Assembly: GCF_000374925.1 (NCBI RefSeq)
Contig: NZ_KB895544.1
Coordinates: 1-64,000, forward strand
Source of the DNA: Arthrobacter sp. 131MFCol6.1
Lineage (GTDB): Bacteria > Actinomycetota > Actinomycetes > Actinomycetales > Micrococcaceae
Direction of reading: 5' to 3'
DNA: 64,000 nt
Below the pieces are notes generated by a model. It saw only the letters and a program-made list of their open reading frames with translations. It was not told the origin of the DNA and did not search any database. Of this stretch, positions 46,421 to 53,812 are shown piece by piece. Position numbers and translations under genes: made by a program. Within the stretch, counting starts at the first letter, position 1. The number at the start of each line of letters is the position of its first letter.

Positions 46421-47665
46421 ATGACGACCGCCCCCACCCGGACACCGGCACAGGAAGCCAGCGCATTACGCGGCGGCATACGAGAGGACAGCGCACGAGA
46501 AGACAATGCACGGCAAAGACTGCCCCTGACCGCACTCGTGGTCCTGGCCGCCATGGGATTTATCCTCGTCGCCACCGAGACGATGCCCGCAGGCCTGCTT
46601 CCTGTCATTGCCGCCGGCCTCCACACGGGCGAATCCACGGTGGGTCTGCTGGTCAGCGCGTACGCCCTTGGAACGGTCGTCGTCACCATCCCCGCGATCA
46701 TGCTGACGCGTGGCATGCGACGAAAGCCGCTCCTGCTTGGCGGTATCGCCGGTCTCGTGCTTGCCACAACGGTCACCGCAGTCTCACCCGATGTGACGTT
46801 GTCACTCGTGTCACGATTCTTTGCGGGCGCATTCTCGGGAATCATCTGGGGAATGCTCGCCGCTTACGGGCGCCGCATCAGCCCGCCCCGGCACGCAGGG
46901 CTGTCCTTGGCCATCGTGTCCACCGGGGCGCCCCTCGGATTCGCGTTCGGCACCCCACTCGGCGCCTGGATCGGAACAGCTTTCGATTGGCGCTGGTCTT
47001 TCGGTGCCCTGTCCGGCCTCGGGGTCATCGTGGCTGCGCTGATCCTCGGATGCGTCCCCGACGCCTCCGGCCAACCGCCAGCGTCACGGCTCCCCCTGGG
47101 TCGGGTGTTCAGAATCCCCGGCGTCGCCATCATCCTGGCCGTCATCGTCGCCTGGATGCTCGCCCACAGCACCATCTACACCTACATCGCCCCCTACCTC
47201 CGGGCCACCGACACCGGCCTCTCCGCCAGCCTGGTCCTGCTGGTCTACGGCATTGCGTCCGTCGTCGGAGTCGCCGTCACCGGCGCGCTGCTGGACCGCC
47301 ATCCGAGGCCCCTCCTTCACCTCAGCGTCACCGTGTTCGTCGCTTCCGGACTCATTCTGCTGATCGGACATGCATCGGCAATGGCCATCCTGATCGCCGC
47401 CGCGCTCTGGGGCCTTACCTTCGGCGGCGCTTCAGCCCAAGTCCAGGGACCCCTCACCACCGCCGGAGGCGACAACGGAGACGTCGCGAATGCATTCCTC
47501 CCGGTCGCCTTCAACCTGGCCATCTTCGGCGCGGGCATTCTCGGTGCGCTCCTCCTGACGCCATTCGACGGGCTGGTGCTCCCGGTCGTCATGATCGCCC
47601 TCGGCATCACTGCCCTGCTGCTCACCCTGTACGGCCGGCGCTCGGCATTCCCGCGCCGGCTCTGA
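46421..47665 (+). CDS. MFS transporter (DHA1-type exporter)
   Basis: 414 residues with about 12 TM segments. The N-terminal 30 residues are hydrophilic. Features: GFILVATETMPAGLLPVIAAGLHTGESTVGLLVSAYALG and the loop motif LTRGMRRKPLLLGGIAG, typical of the DHA1/AraJ-like drug or sugar efflux group (pattern F-x-x-x-T-E-x-x-P-x-G-L-L-P). Divergent from the MmyB-type regulator, which probably represses it. AAGGAA precedes the ATG. Confidence 0.9.
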   Translation: MTTAPTRTPAQEASALRGGIREDSAREDNARQRLPLTALVVLAAMGFILVATETMPAGLLPVIAAGLHTGESTVGLLVSAYALGTVVVTIPAIMLTRGMRRKPLLLGGIAGLVLATTVTAVSPDVTLSLVSRFFAGAFSGIIWGMLAAYGRRISPPRHAGLSLAIVSTGAPLGFAFGTPLGAWIGTAFDWRWSFGALSGLGVIVAALILGCVPDASGQPPASRLPLGRVFRIPGVAIILAVIVAWMLAHSTIYTYIAPYLRATDTGLSASLVLLVYGIASVVGVAVTGALLDRHPRPLLHLSVTVFVASGLILLIGHASAMAILIAAALWGLTFGGASAQVQGPLTTAGGDNGDVANAFLPVAFNLAIFGAGILGALLLTPFDGLVLPVVMIALGITALLLTLYGRRSAFPRRL

Positions 47666-47788
47666 CTCGCTATGCATTGAAACTGTCGGTGCCCCGTCAT
47701 AGTCTCTCTGTGTCTCCACCCCGTCTCCACCACAAACCAGAGTCCGGCGGCCGCACGTCAACGGCCGCCACAGAGAGCAGGAGCTTCC

Positions 47789-48592
47789 ATGCCCACACCC
47801 GAGCACTCCAACGGCGCACCATGTTGGATCGACCTCATGACATCCGATGCTGAAAAGGCCAAGTCGTTCTACGGTGCGCTGTTCGGCTGGACGTACCAGA
47901 CCGGCGACGAAGCAAAATATGGTGGCTACATCACTGCCTGGAAAGACGGCAAGTCCGTCGCCGGCCTGATGCAGAAGCAGGAGGATCAGGCCGCCTGGCC
48001 GGACATGTGGTCCACGTACCTGCGCTCGGAGGACGCCGCTGCCACCGTCAAGGCTGCAACGGAACACGGCGGCCAGGTCTACATGGCGCCCATGGACGTC
48101 CCCGAACAGGGCAGCATGGCCATGATCGCCGACGCCACGGGCGCGTCGGTCGGCGTGTGGCAGCCGGCTGAGATGAAGGGCTATGAGCTGGCGGCCGAGC
48201 CCGGCGCCCCGGCGTGGCACGAGCTCCACGCCAAGGACTACGCCGGTGCCGTCAAGTTCTACCAGGACGTGTTCGGCTGGGACACCGACGTCATGAGCGA
48301 TACCCCGGAGTTCCGCTACACCACCCTGGGCGCAGGCCCGGCGGCCAAGGCCGGGATCATGGACGCGTCGGCCTACCTCCCCGCCGAGGTCCCGTCCAAC
48401 TGGCAGGTCTACTTCGCCGTGGACGACGCCGATGCCTCCATCGAGACGGCGGTGTCCCTCGGCGCCAAGGTGATTGACGGGCCGGACGACACCCCGTTCG
48501 GCAGGCTCGCGACGCTGGCTGACCCCACCGGCGCGATGTTCAAGATCGTGGCTGACACCGGACAGGGCGGGCAGTCCGCCACGGACGCCTAA
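47789..48592 (+). CDS. tandem VOC (glyoxalase-like) domain protein
   Basis: 267 residues made of two VOC domains: first APCWIDLMTSDAEKAKSFYGALFGWTYQ, second PAWHELHAKDYAGAVKFYQDVFGWDTDV. This is the SgaA/CFP30B-like layout seen in actinobacteria (for example mycobacterial Rv0577). These proteins bind or detoxify small electrophiles or antibiotics in several cases, but the substrate is not evident here. It has a GAGAGCAGGAG ribosome region upstream. Confidence 0.9.
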   Translation: MPTPEHSNGAPCWIDLMTSDAEKAKSFYGALFGWTYQTGDEAKYGGYITAWKDGKSVAGLMQKQEDQAAWPDMWSTYLRSEDAAATVKAATEHGGQVYMAPMDVPEQGSMAMIADATGASVGVWQPAEMKGYELAAEPGAPAWHELHAKDYAGAVKFYQDVFGWDTDVMSDTPEFRYTTLGAGPAAKAGIMDASAYLPAEVPSNWQVYFAVDDADASIETAVSLGAKVIDGPDDTPFGRLATLADPTGAMFKIVADTGQGGQSATDA

Positions 48593-48652
48593 CTGCCTAA
48601 CCGGCAAAGGCCCCGAAGCTCTTCCCACCTAATTACAAAAATTGTTGTAGGA

Positions 48653-48694
48653 AATACCGGCCAGACCCTTCCCCAAGGGCTACTGGCCGGTATT
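48653..48694 (+). terminator. terminator after the VOC gene
   Basis: Arms AATACCGGCCAG (48653-48664) and CTGGCCGGTATT (48683-48694) pair over 12 bp, with an inner CCCTT/AAGGG stem and a short T-containing tail. It lies 60 bp after the VOC gene stop. Confidence 0.75.
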
Positions 48695-48831
48695 CTGCTG
48701 TGGAGCGTCCGGTGGAGGCACCCGGACACCGCTCACCCGCATCACCAGTCACCATTGCCCGGGGCTTTCGAGCCGCTCCGGGAAGGCTGCGGCGCGTCCC
48801 GCTGGGGGACGTTCCGCCGAATGCACGTGTA

Positions 48832-48853
48832 GTCCATACGTTGTTCATTCACC
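48832..48853 (+). promoter_or_regulatory. possible PHO-box-like site before the nuclease gene
   Basis: Two adjacent 11-bp units GTCCATACGTT (48832) and GTTCATTCACC (48843), spaced as in the PHO box at 22850 and about 120 bp before the nuclease start. The second unit fits the GTTCA-type PHO repeat well, the first less so. Supported mainly by the protein's role in phosphate scavenging. Confidence 0.45.
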
Positions 48854-48974
48854 CCTGTTTGGATGGGCCCGGCACGACTTGACCAGGAGTTCTGGCCGGC
48901 CACTGTCCGCTGCACCCTGCGGACGCACTGCACCCTGCCCTTTACCCGGGGCACCCTAATGAGAGTCAGAGCGG

Positions 48975-51900
48975 ATGAAACAAACACCCTGGAAAACAGC
49001 GCTGGGCACAGCACTGTCGGCGGCCCTGATCGCAGCCCCATTGGCGGCCGTGCCGGCTAATGCCACGGAACCCTCGCCGGCGGCAACCGGAACCTCGCCG
49101 GTGGTCATCAACGAGGCCTACCTCAGCGGCGGCAGTTCCGGCGCGGCCTTCAAGAACAAGTTTGTCGAGCTGTACAACGGCTCCGACGCGCCGGTCTCGC
49201 TGGAGGGCTGGAGTCTCCAGTACCGCTCAGCCCCAGGCACCGGGGCACCGAGTTCGGTGTCAGCCCTGGCCGGCAGCATTCCCGCCAAGGGCTACTACCT
49301 GCTCAAGGGCGGCAGCAACGGCACGGTCGGCGCCGACCTGCCGGCTGCCGACGCCACCGCCACCGGCTTCAACCCGGCCGGCGGCGGAGGCACGATCGTG
49401 CTGGCCAAACAGGCCGCCGCGCTCAACCCGTTGCCGACGGGCTCGGTGATCGAACCGGCCAACGTCGCGGACCTCCTCGGCTACGGCACCTCCAACACCT
49501 TCGAGGCCCAGGCAGCCGCTGCGCCGTCGGGCAACACCGACGTCAAGAGCCTGAACCGCAGCAGCGGCGCGGACACCAACAACAACGCCGCTGACGTCAC
49601 CCTCAACGCAGCCATCACGCCGAAGACCGCCAATGGAGCCGCGGGCCCCGTGGATCCGCCCGTGGACCCGCCCGTGGACCCGGGCACTCCCCCCGCCAGC
49701 AAGACCATCGCCGAAATCCAGGGCACCGGCGCCGCGAGCCCGCTGGCAGGATCCTCCGTCACCACGCGCGGCCGCGTCACCGCGACGTTCCCCACCGGCG
49801 GCTTCGCCGGCTACTACGTCCAGACCCCCGGCACTGGCGGCGATCTCACGCCCGCCAACCACGCGGCGTCGGACGCGGTGTTCGTCTACTCGCCGTCCAC
49901 GGTCGACTCCGTCAGGATCGGCGACTACGTCGAACTCACCGGCGCCGTCAGCGAATTCTTCGGCATGACGCAGCTGACCGTCGCCGCGGCGGCCGACCTG
50001 AAGAAGCTCACCGAGGCCGCCCCCGAGGTCAAGGCCACCGGCTTCGCGCTGCCCGCCGACGAGGCCTTCCGCGAATCCCTGGAGGGCATGCTGCTCGCCC
50101 CGCAGGGCCCGGTTACCGTCGCGGACAACTTCTCACTGAACCAGTACGGCGAGATCGGCCTGGCCGGCGGCACCACCGCGCTGGAGCAGCCCACCGCCGT
50201 CGCGGCCTTCGGCTCCGCGGAGTACACCGCCACGGTCGCGGCGAATGCCGCCCGCGGCATCAAGCTCGACGACGGCGCCACCACGAACTTCCTCAAGGAC
50301 GCCGCCACCAAGGCCCAGGTGCTCCCGTACCTGACCACGGCCGATCACGTCCGGGTCGGCGCGCCGGTGACGTTTAAAACCAACGTAGTGCTCAGCTACG
50401 CGAACAGCGCCTGGAAGTTCCAGCCCCTGACCCAGCTGACGGCGGCCAACGCGGACACCGTGCAGCCGGCCAGCTTCGGCGCCACCCGGGCCGAGACCCC
50501 GGCCGCTGTGGGCGGCAACCTCAAGCTCGCCTCCTTCAACGTACTGAACTACTTCCCCACCACCGGCGACCAGGTGGCCGGCTGCACCTTCTACCCGGAC
50601 CGGGACGGCAACCCCATCACGGTCAAGGGCGGCTGCGATGTCCGCGGCGCCGCGAACGCCGAGAACCTCAAGCGGCAGCAGGACAAGATCGTCGCCGCCA
50701 TCTCCAAGTCCGGGGCCGACGTCGTCACCCTGATGGAGGTCGAAAACTCGGCCCAGTTCGGCAAGACCCGGGACGACGCACTCGCCAAGCTGGTGGACGC
50801 CCTGAACATCGCCACACCGGGGATCTGGGACTACGTCCGCACGCCCGCCAACGCACCCCCGCTGGCCGACGAGGACATGATCCGCACCGCGTTTATCTAT
50901 AAGAAGGCTGCCGCCGAACCAATCGGCGAGTCCGTCATCCACAACGACACGGTCGCTTTCGCCAGCGCCCGCAAGCCGATGGCCCAGGTCTTCAAGCCCG
51001 TGGGCGCCGCGGATGACAAGAAATTCATCGCGATAGCCAATCACTTCAAGTCCAAGGGTTCCGCCGCCACACCGGAGGACACCGACAAGGGCCAGGGCGC
51101 CTCTAACCTCGCCCGCACCGCCCAGGCCAAGTCCCTGCTGGCGTTTTCCGACGAACTGCAGAAGTCCAAGGGCACCGACAAGGTCTTCCTGATCGGCGAC
51201 TTCAACTCCTACGCCAAGGAGGACCCGATCAACGTCCTCACGGGCGCCGGGTACGTCAACCAGGACGAGAAGGCGACAAACGCCAACGGTTCCGCCAAGC
51301 ATTCCTACCTGTTCGGCGGCCTCGTGGGCTCGCTGGACCACATCCTCGCCTCGCCGGCGGCCAACGCCGCCGTCACCGGCGCGGACATCTGGAACATCAA
51401 CTCCGTGGAGTCCGTGGCCCTGGAGTACAGCCGCTACAACAACAACGTCACCGATTACTACGCTCCGGACCAGTTCCGCGCCAGCGACCACGATCCGGTG
51501 GTGGTGGGCCTGGACTTGCCCGTCACCCCGGCCAGCGTGGAGCTGAACTTCCTGGGCATCAACGACTTCCACGGCCGCATCGACTCCAACACGGTGTTCT
51601 TCGCGGGGACCATCGAGAAGCTGCGCGCCGCTGCCGCCCCGGGCGCCACGGCGTTCATTTCGGCCGGCGACAACATCGGCGCCTCGCTGTTCGCCTCGGC
51701 CATCGCCAAGGACCAGCCGACCATCGACGTGCTGAACGCGCTGGACCTGCGCACTTCCGCGGTGGGCAACCACGAGTTCGACGGCGGCTGGGCTGACCTG
51801 CGCGACCGCGTCACCGCCGGCGGGACCAACGCCAAGTTCCCGTACCTGGGCGCCAACGTCTATGCGAAGGGCACCACCACGCCGGTCCTGCCGGAATACA

Positions 51901-53537
51901 CGGTCCTGGACATGAACGGCGTCAAAGTCGGCGTGATCGGCACGGTCACGCAGGAAGTGCCGTCCCTGGTCACGCCGTCGGGCATCGCGGACCTTGAGTT
52001 CGGTGACCCCGTTGACGCGATCAACCGGGTCGCGGCAAAGATCAAGGCGGACAAGCTTGCCGACGTCATCATCGTGGAGAACCACGACGGCGCCGGGTCA
52101 GGCGCACCCGACGGCGCCACTTTGGAGCAGGAAATTGCCGCCGGCGGCCCCTTCGCCAAGATGGTCCAGAAGGTCACCCCGGATGTGGCGGCGATCTTCA
52201 ACGGCCACACCCACAAGCAGTACGCCTGGGACGCCCCCGTCCTGGACGCGGCGGGCCAGCCCACGGGCAAGACCCGCCCGATCGTCCAGACCGGAAACTA
52301 CGGCGAGTTCATCGGCCAGATCCAGCTGACCATCGACACCAAGACCATGGCGGTGACCGGGTACAAGGCCGGCAACGTCCAGCGCACCACGAGTGCCGCG
52401 CAGCCCGCGGCCGATCTCGTGGCCGCCTACCCGCGGGTCGCGGCCGTCAAGGCCATCGTGGACAAGGCCCTGGCCGACGCCGCCGTGGTGGGCAACCAGC
52501 CGGTCGGCAAGGTCACCGCGGACATCACGACGGCGTTCGCCGGTTCCCCCGCCGTGCGCGATGACCGGGCCAGCGAGTCCACCCTCGGCAACCTGGTGGC
52601 GGACTCCCTGGTGGATGCGCTGAAGGCGCCGGACCTCGGCGCCGCCGAAATCGGCGTCGTCAACCCGGGCGGCCTGCGCAACGAGCTGTACTACGCACCC
52701 GACGGCACCATCACGTACGCCGAGGCCAACGCGGTGCTGCCGTTCGTGAACAATCTGTGGACCACGTCGCTCACGGGCGCGCAGTTCAAGACCCTGCTGG
52801 AACAGCAGTGGCAGACCAACCCGGACGGCACGGTCCCCAGCCGCGCCTACCAGCAGCTGGGCCTGTCCAAGAACGTGAACTACACCTACGACGCCGCCCG
52901 TGCCGCCGGTGACCGGATCACCTCGATCCGGGTCAACGGGGCATTGATCGACCCGGCGAAGTCCTACCGGATCGGGACGTTCAACTTCCTGGCCACCGGC
53001 GGCGACAACTTCCGCATCTTCAAGGAAGGCGCCGGCACCAAGGACTCCGGGCTCGTGGACCGCGACGCGTGGATCAAGTACCTGCAGGGCCACAACCCGG
53101 TCTCGCCGGACTTCGCCCGCCGCTCCGTGGCGGTCGTGAACACGACGGCGGCCGAGGTCAAGGGCGGCGAACCCATCACCCTGGCGGTTTCGAAGCTGGA
53201 CCTCACCTCGCTGGGCAGCCCGGTGAATGCCTCGCTGCGCGCCGAATTCACGGATGCTGCCGGCACCGTGACGGCCCTGGGCACGGTACCGGTGACCGCC
53301 GGCGCCGCCACGGTGAGCGTGTCGGTCCCCGCCGGCGCCGCCGCCGGCACGGGCACCCTGGTGCTCACCGCCGTCGAATCCGGCACGGTGGTGAAAACGG
53401 CAGTGAAGGTCGCGGCCAGCGTCCCCGTCCCGCCGAAGTGCACGCCGCCGGTCAAGCCGACCAGGCCCGGGGATGTCGTCGGCCAGGTGAACTACGGGAC
53501 AGCCATGGCCGCCTACCGGAAGTGCCTCCAGGGCTGA
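48975..53537 (+). CDS. secreted ExeM/NucH-type nuclease fused to 5'-nucleotidase
   Basis: 1520 residues, secreted (Sec signal peptide cut near ANA30). In order: lamin-tail-like domain (about 40-170, VVINEAYLSGGSSGAAFKNKFVELYN), Pro linker (PVDPPVDPP), OB-like region (about 240-490), endonuclease/exonuclease/phosphatase domain (about 515-855: LASFNVLNYF, LMEVEN, LIGDFNSY, SDHDPVVV), metallophosphatase (about 857-1130: GINDFHGRID, SAGDNIG, VGNHEFDGG, NGHTHKQY), 5'-nucleotidase C domain (about 1170-1345: SESTLGNLVADSL, TGGDNFRIF) and a beta-rich tail. No LPXTG anchor. It could degrade extracellular DNA and dephosphorylate the nucleotides in one polypeptide, releasing phosphate and nucleosides. 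Confidence 0.93.
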   Translation: MKQTPWKTALGTALSAALIAAPLAAVPANATEPSPAATGTSPVVINEAYLSGGSSGAAFKNKFVELYNGSDAPVSLEGWSLQYRSAPGTGAPSSVSALAGSIPAKGYYLLKGGSNGTVGADLPAADATATGFNPAGGGGTIVLAKQAAALNPLPTGSVIEPANVADLLGYGTSNTFEAQAAAAPSGNTDVKSLNRSSGADTNNNAADVTLNAAITPKTANGAAGPVDPPVDPPVDPGTPPASKTIAEIQGTGAASPLAGSSVTTRGRVTATFPTGGFAGYYVQTPGTGGDLTPANHAASDAVFVYSPSTVDSVRIGDYVELTGAVSEFFGMTQLTVAAAADLKKLTEAAPEVKATGFALPADEAFRESLEGMLLAPQGPVTVADNFSLNQYGEIGLAGGTTALEQPTAVAAFGSAEYTATVAANAARGIKLDDGATTNFLKDAATKAQVLPYLTTADHVRVGAPVTFKTNVVLSYANSAWKFQPLTQLTAANADTVQPASFGATRAETPAAVGGNLKLASFNVLNYFPTTGDQVAGCTFYPDRDGNPITVKGGCDVRGAANAENLKRQQDKIVAAISKSGADVVTLMEVENSAQFGKTRDDALAKLVDALNIATPGIWDYVRTPANAPPLADEDMIRTAFIYKKAAAEPIGESVIHNDTVAFASARKPMAQVFKPVGAADDKKFIAIANHFKSKGSAATPEDTDKGQGASNLARTAQAKSLLAFSDELQKSKGTDKVFLIGDFNSYAKEDPINVLTGAGYVNQDEKATNANGSAKHSYLFGGLVGSLDHILASPAANAAVTGADIWNINSVESVALEYSRYNNNVTDYYAPDQFRASDHDPVVVGLDLPVTPASVELNFLGINDFHGRIDSNTVFFAGTIEKLRAAAAPGATAFISAGDNIGASLFASAIAKDQPTIDVLNALDLRTSAVGNHEFDGGWADLRDRVTAGGTNAKFPYLGANVYAKGTTTPVLPEYTVLDMNGVKVGVIGTVTQEVPSLVTPSGIADLEFGDPVDAINRVAAKIKADKLADVIIVENHDGAGSGAPDGATLEQEIAAGGPFAKMVQKVTPDVAAIFNGHTHKQYAWDAPVLDAAGQPTGKTRPIVQTGNYGEFIGQIQLTIDTKTMAVTGYKAGNVQRTTSAAQPAADLVAAYPRVAAVKAIVDKALADAAVVGNQPVGKVTADITTAFAGSPAVRDDRASESTLGNLVADSLVDALKAPDLGAAEIGVVNPGGLRNELYYAPDGTITYAEANAVLPFVNNLWTTSLTGAQFKTLLEQQWQTNPDGTVPSRAYQQLGLSKNVNYTYDAARAAGDRITSIRVNGALIDPAKSYRIGTFNFLATGGDNFRIFKEGAGTKDSGLVDRDAWIKYLQGHNPVSPDFARRSVAVVNTTAAEVKGGEPITLAVSKLDLTSLGSPVNASLRAEFTDAAGTVTALGTVPVTAGAATVSVSVPAGAAAGTGTLVLTAVESGTVVKTAVKVAASVPVPPKCTPPVKPTRPGDVVGQVNYGTAMAAYRKCLQG

Positions 53538-53572
53538 TGCCTTAGCCCGGGCTTCCTGGTCCCGCACCACGG

Positions 53573-53796
53573 CACATGCCCTCCCCTGGCCCGCAGCAAT
53601 GGACATATGCACCAAGTGTCCGCCGCCCGGCCCCACGGGAGGGCATGTCCATTCTTGGAAACAGGCGAGCCACAGGGCATGCCCACTCCTGGCCCGCAGC
53701 ACTGGACATAAGCACCAAGTGTCCGCCGCCCGGCCCCACGGGAGGGCATGTCCATTCTTGACGGTCACGCGAGCCACTGGGCATGCCCATTCCTGA
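53573..53796. repeat. 103-bp tandem repeat with GGGCATGYCC palindromes
   Basis: Two full copies plus a partial third, period 103-104 bp (for example CCTGGCCCGCAGCA at 53585 and 53688; ACCAAGTGTCCGCC at 53611 and 53714). The block 53611-53657 recurs exactly at 53714-53760. The palindrome GGGCATGCCC occurs at 53675 and 53779, with GGGCATGTCC at 53641 and 53744. GGACA and TGTCC flank short spacers and can form hairpins. It lies between the stops of two convergent genes. Function unknown. Confidence 0.88.
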
Positions 53797-53812
53797 GCGG
53801 CGGCGGGGCGGG

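Larger units (their letters stand above)
48593..48974. other. intergenic before secreted nuclease gene
   Basis: 382 bp. From left to right it holds a short palindrome TACAAAAATTGTTGTA (48634-48649), a terminator hairpin, a GC-rich stretch without a supported gene, and two 11-bp PHO-like units. The promoter of the nuclease gene must lie between about 48850 and 48960, but no clear -10 was assigned. Confidence 0.5.

Noticed and set aside
53573..53796. CRISPR array
   Set aside because: Units are about 103 bp and nearly identical throughout, without variable spacers of uniform size, and no cas genes are present.
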